DNA of 64,000 bases from Agromyces larvae (GTDB taxonomy: Bacteria; Actinomycetota; Actinomycetes; Actinomycetales; Microbacteriaceae). The number at the start of each line of letters is the position of its first letter. The first letter of the stretch is position 1. The stretch spans positions 3,100,001 through 3,164,000 of the forward strand of contig NZ_CP094528.1 in the NCBI RefSeq assembly GCF_022811705.1, read 5' to 3'. Below the pieces are notes generated by a model, which had not been told where the DNA came from, ran no database searches, and worked only from the letters and a program-made list of their open reading frames with translations. This document shows positions 1 to 8,850 of the stretch, piece after piece. A program made the position numbers and the translations under genes.

Positions 1-1906
1 CGTCGCGCAGGGCGAGCGCGCCGAGGTACGGGAGCCGGCCGATCTCGGCGAGCCCGCGGGCGAGGGTGTCGACGAGCTGCGGGTGCGACCTCGACGGCAT
101 CGCGACGACCGCGACGGGTCGTTCGGCCCACCCCCGGTCGGCGAGCACGCGCACGCACGCGTCGAGCAGCCGGGGCGGTACCGGGGCGTCGGGCGTGCCG
201 GCGGCGAACACCTCGCGCAGCGCGCCGCCCCAGCCGAGGTCGGTGAGCCGGGCGAGCGCCCGGCCCTCGGCGGCCTGCTCGCCCGGAGCGATGCGGCCCT
301 TCACCGGCACGCCGAGGCGGTCGGCGCCCGTCGGCCACATCTTGCGCGGTTCGATCGGCACGCCGACCCGGTCGAGGGCCGACGCGGCGGCCTGTTCGGC
401 GTCGCCCGCGATGGCCGTCGGAAACCACGTGCCGGCGCAGATGTCGCAGCGCCCGCACGGCGCCGCGGTCTCGTCGTCGAGGGAGCGCTGCAGGAACTCC
501 ATGCGGCACATCTCGGCGGTCTCGTAGTCGAGCATGTGCTGCTGCTCGGCGAGGCGTTCGGCGGCGATGCGCCGGTAGCGCTCGGCGTCGTAGACCCACG
601 GCTCGCCGGTGGCGACCCAGCCGCCCTGCACCCGGCGCACGGCGCCGTCGACGTCGAGCACCTTCAGCAGCAGTTCGAGCGGCGTGCGGCGCAGGTCGAC
701 CATGGCCTCGAGGGCGGCCGTCGAGGTGGGCTGATCGGTGAGTGCGGCGAGCACGCGGCCGGCGCGGTCTTCGTCGGGCATCGACGCCGTGGCGAAGTAG
801 TGCCAGATGTCGCGGTCTTCGACGCCCGGCAGCAGCAGCACGTCGGCGCTGTCGGTCGCCCGGCCGGCGCGACCCACCTGCTGGTAGTACGCGACCGGCG
901 ACGACGGCGCGCCCAGGTGCAGCACGAACCCGAGATCGGGTTTGTCGAACCCCATGCCGAGCGCGCTCGTGGCCACGAGCGCCTTGACCTCGTTGCGCTT
1001 CAGCATGCCCTCGGACTCGGCACGCTCGTCGGAGTCGGTCTGCCCGGTGTAGGCGCGCACGTCGTGACCCCGCTCGCGCAGCACCCGCGCGGTGTCGATC
1101 GCCGCCGCGACGGTGAGCGTGTAGATGATGCCCGAGCCGGGCAGGTCGTCGAGGTGGCTGATCAGCCATGCGAGCCGGCTCGGCGAGTTCGGCAGCCGCA
1201 GCACCCCCAGTCGCAGGGAGGCGCGGGCGAGCGGGCCGCGGATGGTGAGGACCCCGGAACCCTCGGATGCTCCGCCCCCCGCGGCGACGCCGAGCTGCTC
1301 TTCGACATCGGCGACGACCCGGCTGTTCGCGGTCGCGGTCGTCGCGAGCACCGGGACGCCGGCAGGCAACTCCGCGATGAGGTCGCGCAGCCGCCGGTAG
1401 TCGGGTCGGAAGTCGTGCCCCCAGTCGCTGATGCAGTGCGCCTCGTCGACCACGAGCAGGCCGATGCGGCGCACCAGCGCCGGAAGCTGCTGCTCGCGGA
1501 ACGACGGATTGTTGAGCCGCTCGGGCGAGACGAGCAGTACATCGACCTCGTCGGCGTCGAGCCGGGCGAGCACGTCGGCCCACTCGTGCGGGTTGGTGGA
1601 GTTGATCGAGACGGCTCGGACCCCGGCGCGCTCGGCGGCGGCGACCTGGTCGCGCATGAGCGCGAGCAGGGGTGACACGAGCACCGTCGGCCCGGCGCCC
1701 GCCTGGCGCAGCAGCAGGGTGGCGACGAAGTACACCGCCGACTTGCCCCAGCCGGTGCGCTGCACGACGAGGGCCCGGCGGTGCTCGTCGACCAGCGCCG
1801 AGATCGCCTCGAACTGCCCGTCGTGGAACTCGGCGTCGTCGCGACCGACGAGCGCGCGGAGCGCGGCGAGGGCGGCCGAGCGGGTGTCGGTCGTGGCGTC
1901 GGTCAT
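1..1906 (-). CDS. recQ: ATP-dependent DNA helicase RecQ (3' end outside window)
   Basis: A 3'-5' DNA helicase for recombination and repair. The frame starts at ATG 1906 and runs off the left edge without a stop, giving about 635 residues of an incomplete protein. Visible are a Walker A motif TGWGKS near residue 50, the DEAH box in VVDEAHCISDWGHDFR near residue 150, the helicase C-terminal arginine-finger segment YYQQVGRAGR, and the RecQ zinc cysteines (CRMEF...CGRCDIC, residues about 467-490). The region after the zinc domain resembles the extended C-terminus of actinobacterial RecQ proteins rather than a clear HRDC domain. The next gene to the right (TetR) has the same orientation but is separated by about 75 bases, so co-transcription is not certain. 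The family call is secure. Confidence 0.95.
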   Translation of the reverse strand, partial: MTDATTDTRSAALAALRALVGRDDAEFHDGQFEAISALVDEHRRALVVQRTGWGKSAVYFVATLLLRQAGAGPTVLVSPLLALMRDQVAAAERAGVRAVSINSTNPHEWADVLARLDADEVDVLLVSPERLNNPSFREQQLPALVRRIGLLVVDEAHCISDWGHDFRPDYRRLRDLIAELPAGVPVLATTATANSRVVADVEEQLGVAAGGGASEGSGVLTIRGPLARASLRLGVLRLPNSPSRLAWLISHLDDLPGSGIIYTLTVAAAIDTARVLRERGHDVRAYTGQTDSDERAESEGMLKRNEVKALVATSALGMGFDKPDLGFVLHLGAPSSPVAYYQQVGRAGRATDSADVLLLPGVEDRDIWHYFATASMPDEDRAGRVLAALTDQPTSTAALEAMVDLRRTPLELLLKVLDVDGAVRRVQGGWVATGEPWVYDAERYRRIAAERLAEQQHMLDYETAEMCRMEFLQRSLDDETAAPCGRCDICAGTWFPTAIAGDAEQAAASALDRVGVPIEPRKMWPTGADRLGVPVKGRIAPGEQAAEGRALARLTDLGWGGALREVFAAGTPDAPVPPRLLDACVRVLADRGWAERPVAVVAMPSRSHPQLVDTLARGLAEIGRLPYLGALALRD

Positions 1907-1979
1907 CGCTCCACCCTCGCACGTGCGTGCGACATCGTCGGTGTTCGGCCGGTGGGGAAGGAGAGGGTGCGAGGACAGG

Positions 1980-2609
1980 TCAGCCGAGCAGGTGCTCGAC
2001 CCGGTTCGACGTCGGCATGCGCAGGCCGTCGAGCGCGATCGCGATGACGTCGTCGGCGAGCCGGTCGGCGTCTTCGCGCCCGCCCGGGCGGTACCACTCC
2101 ACGATCGAGTTGATCATGCCGAACGCGAGCCGCGACACGACGCTCGCGTCGATGTCGGTGCGCAGCGCCCGCTCGCCCTGCGCCTCGTGCACGAGCTCGG
2201 TCACCCGCCGGTCGAACGCGCGGCGGCGCCCGAGGGCACGCCGCTCGACGTCGGTGTTGCCGCGCACCCGCAGCAGCAGCGTCACGTAGGGCAGCTTGTC
2301 GACGAGCACCCGGGTCGCCCCGCGCAGCACCCGCTCGAGCCGGTCGATCGCGCGGCCGCCCGAGGCATCCGCTTCATCGATGACGCCCTCGAGCGCGTCG
2401 AGCGCTTCGCCGAGCGCGCGATCGAGCATCTGCTCCTTCGAGGCGAAGTGGTGGTAGATCGCCGACTTCGAGATGCCGAGCCGGTCGGCCAAGACGCTGA
2501 TCGAGGTCGCGTCGTAGCCGTGTTCGTTGAACGCGGCGACGGCGACCGCGAGCACGCCGGCCTGATCGTACCCGGGGCGGCCGCGGCGGGGTTCGGCGGG
2601 CGAGGACAT
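1980..2609 (-). CDS. TetR/AcrR family regulator, probable PaaR-type repressor of the paa genes
   Basis: A 209-residue one-component repressor. The N-terminal helix-turn-helix is clear (residues about 12-55, ending ISKSAIYHHFASKEQML), followed by the variable ligand-binding domain. ATG 2609 is chosen because the conserved domain begins just after it; a much longer upstream extension lies antisense to another gene and is not real. A palindrome just upstream (2625-2646) matches the one between paaI and paaA at most positions, so I infer that it represses both itself and the phenylacetate genes, with phenylacetyl-CoA as the likely ligand by analogy to PaaR of other actinobacteria. It is not adjacent to the paa genes: two unrelated genes intervene. 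Confidence 0.85.
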   Translation of the reverse strand: MSSPAEPRRGRPGYDQAGVLAVAVAAFNEHGYDATSISVLADRLGISKSAIYHHFASKEQMLDRALGEALDALEGVIDEADASGGRAIDRLERVLRGATRVLVDKLPYVTLLLRVRGNTDVERRALGRRRAFDRRVTELVHEAQGERALRTDIDASVVSRLAFGMINSIVEWYRPGGREDADRLADDVIAIALDGLRMPTSNRVEHLLG

Positions 2610-2624
2610 GGGATCAGTCTTCCA

Positions 2625-2646
2625 TGCGACCGACCGTTCGGTCAGC
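2625..2646. promoter_or_regulatory. Palindromic operator upstream of the TetR gene
   Basis: Imperfect inverted repeat with core GACCGACCGTTCGGTCAG, 15 bases upstream of the TetR start. On the other strand it shares the GAACG-TCGGT core and spacing with the 22-nt palindrome at 7482-7503. This suggests autoregulation by the same repressor. Confidence 0.6.
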
Positions 2647-2759
2647 AGTGCGCCAGGGGTCGCGAGGACGTGAGGCGACCGGCGGCGGGATGACGCGCAA
2701 CGCGCCGCGGCCGGAGCCGAACCCTTCCACTGTCTGCCGACGCACCATAGGGTGACAGC

Positions 2760-4688
2760 ATGCTGCGGGGAACTCGAAAGCGCGAGACACAGTTCGGACG
2801 CTCTTGGGCTCGTCGCGGAAGGCTGGCGCTCGGCGCCGTCGCGGTCGCCGCAGTGTGCCTGGGCACGCCCGCACTCGCCGCGTCGGCAGCAGGGGTGGAG
2901 CCACCGCAAGGGCCGACCGCGGGCGGAACCGTCGTCACCGTCGATGCCCCGGGCGCCGGGTTCATCGAGGTCTCGGCCGGAGACAACCACTCGCTCGGGC
3001 TCACCGCCGACGGCGTCGTCTACGCGTGGGGCTCGAACTCCGCCGGGCAGCTCGGCACCGCCCCCGACACGGTCGGCACCGTGATCGAGGGCCCGGTCGT
3101 CGTTTCGGCGCTCGTCGGCGTTCCGATCATCGCCGTCTCGGCCGGCACCGAATTCTCGCTCGCGCTCGCCGCCGACGGCACCGTGTATTCGTGGGGGCTG
3201 AACGATGCCGGACAGCTCGGTCGCACCGGCGACGAGCGCACGCCTGCACTCGTCGCGTTCCCCGCCGGAACCCCTCCGATCTCCTCGATCGACGCCGGCA
3301 GCTGGAAGAGCGCGGTCGCCCTCGACGGCGCCGGCACCGCGTGGGCGTGGGGGCTCAACACCTACGGACAACTCGGCGACGGGACGACGGCCTCGAGCCC
3401 CGAGCCCGTCGAGGTCGTCTTCCCCGAGACCGTGTCGGTCAGTCAGATCTTCGCCGGCACGTACTTCACGGCCGCGCGCACCGACGACGGGCGGGTGTGG
3501 GTCTGGGGTCGCAACAACTGGGGACAGCTCGGCAACGGCTCCGCCCAGGCGAACACGCCGCATCCGGTGCCGCAGGCCGTCGCCTTCGCTCCCGGCGTCA
3601 CCGTCGACACGATCGCGGTCGGCGACGGCCACGTCCTGGCGTTGGCCGGCACCGACCTGTACGCCTGGGGCAGGAACGCCGAGGGCCAGCTCGCACGCCC
3701 GGCGTCCGGCGCCGACCTGAGCCCCGGCCTCATCGACGGGTTGAGCGGCGTCACCCCGGCGGCCGAACTCAGCGCCGGCTTCGGGAACTCGATCGTGCGC
3801 ACCGAGAGCGGCGACACGTACATCTGGGGCTGGAACAGCTGCGGTCAGATCGGCAACGGCGAAGCCGGAACGTGCAGTACCGCGCAGGGGAGCACCCCGC
3901 AGGTGCGCACGCCCTTCCTGCTCGCCGACCCGTCGGGCGCGCCGATCGAGACCATCCGGGCCGGGTACATGCACGTGCTCGCGACGACGGGCGATGGGTC
4001 CGCCTACGGGTGGGGCCGGAACTTCGACGGCCAGCTCGGCATCGGCACGTTCGACGGGACTGTGCCGACGCCTACCGTCCTCGTCGCGCCGGTCGTCACC
4101 GGCGTCACGTTCGGCGGTGTCGCCGCGACCGACGTGCAGCGCATCTCGCCGACCCAGGTCGAGGCGACGACCCCGCCGCATGCGGCGGCCGTCGTCGATG
4201 TCGTCGTGACGGTCGCGGACTTCGAAGGCACCAGTGCGCCGTCCACGACGCATCCCGCGTCGTTCACCTTCGGCTCCGCCCCCGTGGTGCTCGCCGGGCC
4301 GGCATCGGGGACCGCCGCCGTCGGCGAGCGGATCGTCTTCCGCGCGAGCGGCTCGGCCGACACGCCGCCGACCGTCACGTGGGAGTACCTGCCGAAGGGG
4401 GCGACGCAGTGGGCGCCCGCGCCCGGTGACGCGGTGACCACGGTCGACGGGAACACAGCCGACAGCACCCTCACCGTCACCGTCACCGCGGCGCTCGGTG
4501 GTGCGCAGTTCCGTGCGGTCTTCACGAACCCGCTCGGCTCGGCGAGCACCGACCCCGCGAGCATCGGCCTGCCCACGCTGCCGGCGACGGGCTTCGCAGC
4601 GGATGCCTCGGTGCCCGCGATGCTCGTCATGGCGCTGGGCGGAGGGCTGCTGGTGATGGTCGGGCGGCGGAGGTCGCGCGCGCTCTGA
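2760..4688 (+). CDS. Secreted RCC1-repeat (beta-propeller) protein with LPXTG-type anchor
   Basis: A 642-residue surface protein. It has a signal peptide (basic N-terminus, hydrophobic stretch about residues 20-40 ending in an Ala-rich site). Seven RCC1/ATS1-type repeats with signatures such as YAWGSNSAGQLG and VWGRNNWGQLG span about residues 60-440. An IPT/TIG-like segment and an immunoglobulin-like domain follow. The C-terminus has the sorting signal LPATG, a hydrophobic segment and a basic tail, so it is probably linked to peptidoglycan by a sortase. Bacterial RCC1 proteins have no single known function; a binding or adhesion role is inference. It lies divergent from the TetR gene, with its start about 115 bases from that operator. 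Confidence 0.9.
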   Translation: MLRGTRKRETQFGRSWARRGRLALGAVAVAAVCLGTPALAASAAGVEPPQGPTAGGTVVTVDAPGAGFIEVSAGDNHSLGLTADGVVYAWGSNSAGQLGTAPDTVGTVIEGPVVVSALVGVPIIAVSAGTEFSLALAADGTVYSWGLNDAGQLGRTGDERTPALVAFPAGTPPISSIDAGSWKSAVALDGAGTAWAWGLNTYGQLGDGTTASSPEPVEVVFPETVSVSQIFAGTYFTAARTDDGRVWVWGRNNWGQLGNGSAQANTPHPVPQAVAFAPGVTVDTIAVGDGHVLALAGTDLYAWGRNAEGQLARPASGADLSPGLIDGLSGVTPAAELSAGFGNSIVRTESGDTYIWGWNSCGQIGNGEAGTCSTAQGSTPQVRTPFLLADPSGAPIETIRAGYMHVLATTGDGSAYGWGRNFDGQLGIGTFDGTVPTPTVLVAPVVTGVTFGGVAATDVQRISPTQVEATTPPHAAAVVDVVVTVADFEGTSAPSTTHPASFTFGSAPVVLAGPASGTAAVGERIVFRASGSADTPPTVTWEYLPKGATQWAPAPGDAVTTVDGNTADSTLTVTVTAALGGAQFRAVFTNPLGSASTDPASIGLPTLPATGFAADASVPAMLVMALGGGLLVMVGRRRSRAL

Positions 4689-4737
4689 GATCGGATGTCT
4701 CGAGCCCGGTGTCGGCGGCCGATGCCAGACTCGGGGC

Positions 4738-5436
4738 ATGGGCGATGAGCGCGCAGGCGGTGAACCGATCGGCACCCCGGGCGGCACGCCCGAGCGCCCC
4801 GCGATCTTCTTCGACGGGCCCGAGGAGTTCCGTGCCTGGCTCGAGGCGAACCATGCGACCGCGACCGAGTTGTGGATGGGTCTCTACAAGCGGCACATGC
4901 CCGACCGGCCGCTCACGTGGGAGCAGGCGGTGCCTGAGGCGCTCTGCTTCGGGTGGATCGACTCGGTCGCGCAGCGCATCGACGACGACGCGGTGCGCCA
5001 GCGCTGGACCCCGCGCAAGCCCACGAGCACCTGGTCGGCGGTGAACGTCGCGCTCGTCGAACAGCTCACGGCCGAGGGTCGCATGCGCCCGGCCGGCATC
5101 GCCGCATTCGAGCGGCGGCGGGCCGACCGCACCGGCGTCTACTCGCACGAGAACCCCGACCAGGAGCTGCCGGCCGAGTTCGCGGCGCGGCTCGCGGCCG
5201 ACCCCGGGGCATCCGCGTTCTTCGACGCGGCGACCCCGAGCTACCGGCGCACGGTCACGCACTGGGTGAACTCGGCGAAGCAGCAGGCCACCCGCGAGAA
5301 GCGACTGCAGCAGCTCATCGACGACAGTGCGGCGGGGCGGCTCGTGCCGTTCCAGCGCTACGGCGAGGTGCCGAAGTGGGTCGAGCGTGCCGCCGAGGCG
5401 GCGCGCGCCGCGCAGCAGCCCGGCGCATCCGATTGA
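4738..5436 (+). CDS. YdeI/OmpD-associated family protein
   Basis: A 232-residue cytoplasmic protein. The family signature is visible: FFDGPEEFRAWLEANH, then ELWMGLYK, then EALCFGWIDSVAQRIDD, then the basic RWTPRKPTSTWS segment, and the C-terminal YRRTVTHWVNSAKQQATREKR. Members have been linked to bacteriocin or peptide resistance, but the molecular role is unsettled. The first 15 residues are low complexity and may not belong to the fold. It follows the RCC1 gene by about 50 bases on the same strand and converges on paaK, with a hairpin between them. Confidence 0.85.
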   Translation: MGDERAGGEPIGTPGGTPERPAIFFDGPEEFRAWLEANHATATELWMGLYKRHMPDRPLTWEQAVPEALCFGWIDSVAQRIDDDAVRQRWTPRKPTSTWSAVNVALVEQLTAEGRMRPAGIAAFERRRADRTGVYSHENPDQELPAEFAARLAADPGASAFFDAATPSYRRTVTHWVNSAKQQATREKRLQQLIDDSAAGRLVPFQRYGEVPKWVERAAEAARAAQQPGASD

Positions 5437-5467
5437 GTCGGCGGTGACGTTGGATCGAGGCCGGTCC

Positions 5468-5497
5468 GGCCGGGTCGCGCCCCCACGCGACCCGGCC
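5468..5497. terminator. Bidirectional hairpin terminator between the YdeI-like gene and paaK
   Basis: Perfect 12-bp stem (GGCCGGGTCGCG paired with its complement at 5486-5497) with a 6-nt loop. A second short C/G hairpin follows at about 5502-5517. It lies between convergent genes and has no clear U-tract, as is common in high-GC actinobacteria. Confidence 0.65.
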
Positions 5498-5517
5498 TCC
5501 AGCCCCCTCTGGGGGTC

Positions 5518-6858
5518 TCAGCGCAGGTCGTAGACCCGCTTGTACTTGCCCTCGCTGCGCGGCAGCGTGCCGGGCTCTTCGAGCTGCACGCCGACCGTGG
5601 TGCCGATCAGCACCTTGATGCGCTGCTGCAGCACGACGGTCGCCGCCTGGCAGACCTCGACCGACAGCTCGGGGTGGCGTTCGATGCGCACGGTCAGTGC
5701 GTCCATGCGGCCCGACTTGGTGAGTTCGAGGATGAAGTGCGGGGTGAGCGTCTCGATGCCGAGCACGATCTCCTCGATCTGGGTCGGGAAGAGGTTCACC
5801 CCGCGCAGGATGATCATGTCGTCGTTGCGGCCGGTGATCTTCTGCATGCGGCGCATGCCGGGGCGCGCGGTGCCGGGAAGCAGCCGGGTGAGGTCGCGCG
5901 TGCGGTAGCGGATGACCGGGAACGCCTCTTTGGTGAGCGACGTGAAGACCAGCTCGCCGAGTTCGCCGTCGGGCAGCGGAGCGAGGTCGTCGCCGATGAT
6001 CTCGGGCAGGAAGTGGTCTTCCCACAGGTGCGGGCCGTCCTTCGTCTCGACGCACTCGTTGCCGACGCCCGGGCCCATGACCTCGCTGAGGCCGTAGATG
6101 TCGACCGCGTGCAGGTCGAGGCGGCGTTCGAGTTCGGCGCGCATCTCGTTCGTCCACGGCTCGGCGCCGAGCACGGCGACCTTGAGCGACGAGGCGCGCG
6201 GGTCGTAGCCGGCCTCCTCCATCGCGTCGGCGATCGTGAGCAGGTAGCTCGGCGTGCACAGGATGGCGTCGGGCTCGAAGTCGTGGATGAGCTGCACCTG
6301 CCGAGCGGTCTGCCCGCCCGACATCGGGATGACGGTGGCCCCGAGTTTCTCGATACCGGCGTGCGCACCGAGGCCGCCGGTGAACAGGCCGTACCCGTAG
6401 GCGTTGTGCACCTTCATGCCCGGGCGGATGCCGCTCGCGCGCAGCGACCGCGCCACGAGGGAGGCCCAGCGGTCGAGGTCGCCCTCGGTGTAGCCGACCA
6501 CGGTCGGGCGGCCGGTGGTGCCGGATGACGCGTGGATGCGTCGCACGTCGCTCATCGGCACCGCGAACATGCCGAAGGGGTAGGTGGCGCGCAGGTCGTC
6601 CTTGGTGGTGAACGGGAGCTTCCGCACGTCGTCGAGCGACCGGATGTCACGAGGGTGCACGCCCGCATCGTCGAACTTCTTCGTATAGAGGGGGACGTGC
6701 TCGTACGCGTGCCGCACGGTCTGCTGGAGGCGTTCGAGCTGCAGCGCCTCGAGTTCGGCGCGGGTCATGCGCTCTTCGGGGTCGAGGGTGGCAGGGTCGG
6801 CGGCGGCGCCCAGGCGCGCGGTCGTGGTGGGAGTGGTGGCCGTGGTCGTCATCGACAT
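5518..6858 (-). CDS. paaK: Phenylacetate-CoA ligase
   Basis: Activates phenylacetate to phenylacetyl-CoA with ATP, the entry step of aerobic phenylacetate breakdown. It is 446 residues, the normal PaaK length. Motifs include the AMP-binding loop HASSGTTGRPTVVGYT, the segment YGLSEVMGPGVG, and the C-terminal GRNDDMIILRGVNLFP and PRSEGKYKRV of the PaaK branch. ATG 6858 is chosen because the frame upstream consists of REP-like repeats. It is co-directional with paaI, from which it is separated by about 125 bases of tandem REP-like sequence. Confidence 0.95.
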   Translation of the reverse strand: MSMTTTATTPTTTARLGAAADPATLDPEERMTRAELEALQLERLQQTVRHAYEHVPLYTKKFDDAGVHPRDIRSLDDVRKLPFTTKDDLRATYPFGMFAVPMSDVRRIHASSGTTGRPTVVGYTEGDLDRWASLVARSLRASGIRPGMKVHNAYGYGLFTGGLGAHAGIEKLGATVIPMSGGQTARQVQLIHDFEPDAILCTPSYLLTIADAMEEAGYDPRASSLKVAVLGAEPWTNEMRAELERRLDLHAVDIYGLSEVMGPGVGNECVETKDGPHLWEDHFLPEIIGDDLAPLPDGELGELVFTSLTKEAFPVIRYRTRDLTRLLPGTARPGMRRMQKITGRNDDMIILRGVNLFPTQIEEIVLGIETLTPHFILELTKSGRMDALTVRIERHPELSVEVCQAATVVLQQRIKVLIGTTVGVQLEEPGTLPRSEGKYKRVYDLR

Positions 6859-6877
6859 GGGGACTCCGGGGGTTTCG

Positions 6878-6985
6878 GCTCGCTGAGCCTGTCGAAGCGG
6901 ATGGATAGTGTGGGTGCTCCCTTCGACGGGCTCAGGGAGCTTGACGGGCTCAGGGAGCTTGACGGGCTCAGGGAGCTTTTGGCTC
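6878..6985. repeat. REP-like repeat cluster between paaI and paaK
   Basis: One copy reading GCTCGCTGAGCCTGTCGAAG (about 6883-6902) is followed from 6918 by inverted and tandem copies: CTTCGACGGGCTCAGGGAG, then two further 19-20 nt units and a partial one reaching the end of paaI. Opposing copies can fold into a strong stem, which might attenuate or stabilise the paaI-paaK transcript. Confidence 0.8.
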
Positions 6986-7418
6986 AGGGAGCTGGTGCGG
7001 GTTCGGAGAGCGAACGGTTGGTGGTGAGGGAGCGGCCGCGGAACTCGGCGACGACGTCGCCGGTCTCGTCGGTCACGGTGACGTCGTAGAGGCCGTTGCG
7101 GCCGCTCACGATGCGCCGGCGCGCAGTGGCGGTCAGGGTCTGGCCGGCGTGCGTCGCCTTCAGGAACGCGATGTCGGCGCCGGCGGCGACGGTGACCCGT
7201 TCGTCTTCGTTGCAGGCGATCGCGAACGCCGTGTCGGCCAGGGCGAACACGAACCCGCCGTGCGTGATCTCGAATCCGTTGGTGTGGTCGGCGGTGACGG
7301 CCATCGACACGACCGCGAGGCCGGGTTCGTCGCGTTCGACGCGCAGCCCGAGCAGGGCCGAGGCGCGATCGCGCCGCATCATCGGGCGCAGGGCGGCGGC
7401 GGCCGTGGCATCCGTCAT
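6984..7418 (-). CDS. paaI: Hydroxyphenylacetyl-CoA thioesterase PaaI
   Basis: A 144-residue hot-dog-fold thioesterase. In phenylacetate pathways it clears dead-end CoA thioesters and recycles CoA. The family signature is visible: NGFEITHGGFVFALADTAFAIACN (residues about 46-70), with the HGG loop that carries the active site, and the core strand AGADIAFLKATHAGQTL. The last residues (SEPAPAP) come from sequence that merges into the downstream REP-like repeat. It is the first gene of the leftward paaI-paaK unit; the promoter is shared with paaA. Confidence 0.92.
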   Translation of the reverse strand: MTDATAAAALRPMMRRDRASALLGLRVERDEPGLAVVSMAVTADHTNGFEITHGGFVFALADTAFAIACNEDERVTVAAGADIAFLKATHAGQTLTATARRRIVSGRNGLYDVTVTDETGDVVAEFRGRSLTTNRSLSEPAPAP

Positions 7419-7481
7419 CGTTCACTCTCCTTCGAGTGGGCTGACCGGGCCGTGTTGCCGACCCTCGCATGACGAGCATAT

Positions 7482-7503
7482 ACTAACTGAACGATCGGTT
7501 AGT
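7482..7503. promoter_or_regulatory. PaaR-type operator between divergent paaI and paaA
   Basis: A 22-nt inverted repeat with arms ACTAAC and GTTAGT around a GA-CGATCGG core; the symmetry extends one base on each side. It lies 64 bases upstream of paaI and about 50 upstream of the chosen paaA start. It resembles the operator type known for TetR-family PaaR in corynebacteria (from memory), and a related site precedes the TetR gene at 2625-2646. Confidence 0.75.
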
Positions 7504-7549
7504 AATCCGTTCGCCGCAGACCGGATCGATGCAGACCCTGGAGTCGACG

Positions 7550-8536
7550 ATGACCACCACACCCGAGCAGGCGCAGTTCGACGCCCTGATCGCCGCCGAC
7601 GGCCGCATCGAGCCGCGCGACTGGATGCCCGAGGCCTACCGCAAGACCCTCGTACGCCAGATCAGCCAGCACGCGCACTCCGAGATCATCGGCATGCAGC
7701 CCGAGGCCAACTGGATCACCCGCGCCCCGAGCCTGAAGCGCAAGGCCATCCTGATGGCCAAGGTGCAGGACGAGGCCGGCCACGGGCTCTACCTCTACTC
7801 GGCCGCCCAGACCCTCGGCACCCCGCGCGACGAGATGACCGAGGCACTCATCGCCGGCAAGGCCAAGTACTCGTCGATCTTCAACTACCCGACGCCGACC
7901 TGGGCGGACATGGGCGCGATCGGCTGGCTCGTCGACGGCGCCGCGATCTGCAACCAGGTGCCGCTGTGCCGCGCGTCGTACGGGCCGTACGGCCGGGCGA
8001 TGGTGCGCATCTGCAAGGAGGAGTCGTTCCACCAGCGGCAGGGCTTCGAGATCCTGCTCACGCTCATGCAGGGCACCGACGAACAGCGGCGGATGGCGCA
8101 GGACGCCGTCGACCGCTGGTACTGGCCGGCACTGCAGATGTTCGGCCCGCCCGACGACCAATCGCCGAACTCCGCGCAGTCGATGGCGTGGAACATCAAG
8201 CGGTTCACGAACGACGAACTGCGACAGCGGTTCGTCGGCATGCTCGTGCCGCAGGCCGAAGTGCTCGGGGTCACCCTGCCCGACCCGAAGCTGCGCTGGA
8301 ACGACGAGACGCAGCAGTACGACATGAGCGAGATCGACTGGACCGAGTTCTTCGAGGTGCTCGCCGGCCGCGGCCCGATGAACGCCGAGCGGCTGCGCCG
8401 CCGCCGCGAGGCGCACGAGGACGGCGCCTGGGTGCGCGAGGCCGCCGCCGAATACGCGCGCAAGCGGGGCTCCCTGAGCCTGTCGAGCTCCCTGAGCCTG
8501 TCGAGCTCCCTGAGCCTGTCGAAGGGAGCAGCATGA
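7550..8536 (+). CDS. paaA: 1,2-phenylacetyl-CoA epoxidase, catalytic subunit PaaA
   Basis: The diiron oxygenase subunit that epoxidises phenylacetyl-CoA with PaaBCE. Recognisable segments are [20 protein letters not shown] and [17 protein letters not shown], which carry the Glu/His iron ligands. ATG 7550 is preferred because GGAG sits 6 bases before it; an in-frame ATG at 7529 would add seven residues. The length is 328 residues against about 309-320 in relatives. The excess is a C-terminal Ser/Leu tail (about residues 307-327) encoded by three tandem REP-like units. Its stop overlaps the paaB start (ATGA). Confidence 0.96.
   Translation: MTTTPEQAQFDALIAADGRIEPRDWMPEAYRKTLVRQISQHAHSEIIGMQPEANWITRAPSLKRKAILMAKVQDEAGHGLYLYSAAQTLGTPRDEMTEALIAGKAKYSSIFNYPTPTWADMGAIGWLVDGAAICNQVPLCRASYGPYGRAMVRICKEESFHQRQGFEILLTLMQGTDEQRRMAQDAVDRWYWPALQMFGPPDDQSPNSAQSMAWNIKRFTNDELRQRFVGMLVPQAEVLGVTLPDPKLRWNDETQQYDMSEIDWTEFFEVLAGRGPMNAERLRRRREAHEDGAWVREAAAEYARKRGSLSLSSSLSLSSSLSLSKGAA
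8467..8529. repeat. Three tandem REP-like units inside the 3' end of paaA
   Basis: Three near-identical 20-21 nt units, each beginning CTCCCTGAGCCTGTCGA, read in frame as a repeated SLSLSS peptide. The last unit abuts the AGGGA that serves as ribosome binding site for paaB. Confidence 0.9.
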
Positions 8537-8850
8537 GCACGCCGGGCGCATCGACGAACGCAGCGACCCCCGAGGTCTGGCCCCTCTGGGAGGTCTTCGT
8601 GCGCGCCAACCGCGGACTCTCGCACGTGCACGTCGGATCGCTGCACGCGCCCGACGCCGAGATGGCGCTGCGCAACGCGCGCGACCTCTACACGCGCCGC
8701 AACGAGGGCCAGTCGATCTGGGTCGTGCCCGCCGACGCGGTGACCACGAGCGACCCCGATGCGAAGGGCGCGTTCTTCGAGAGCCCCGCCGGCAAGAACT
8801 ACCGGCACGCCGTGTACTACACGGCCTCCGAGGGGGTGAAGCACCTGTGA
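8533..8850 (+). CDS. paaB: 1,2-phenylacetyl-CoA epoxidase subunit PaaB
   Basis: A 105-residue subunit of the PaaABCE complex that bridges PaaAC units. [40 protein letters not shown], split over residues 15-55, is typical, as is SIWVV near residue 65. The start overlaps the paaA stop and the paaB stop overlaps the paaC start, so paaA-B-C are translationally coupled. The first 12 residues are a variable low-complexity leader. Confidence 0.95.
   Translation: MSTPGASTNAATPEVWPLWEVFVRANRGLSHVHVGSLHAPDAEMALRNARDLYTRRNEGQSIWVVPADAVTTSDPDAKGAFFESPAGKNYRHAVYYTASEGVKHL

Noticed and set aside
1980..4787. A 935-codon open frame on the minus strand across the TetR and RCC1 genes
   Set aside because: Only the last 209 codons are TetR. 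The rest is Arg/Gly/Asp-rich antisense of the RCC1 gene, as expected from high GC.
8467..8529. Tandem repeats in paaA as a possible frameshift or assembly error
   Set aside because: The frame stays open, the paaA stop overlaps paaB as expected for the family, and the same repeat occurs at other coding sites in frame.
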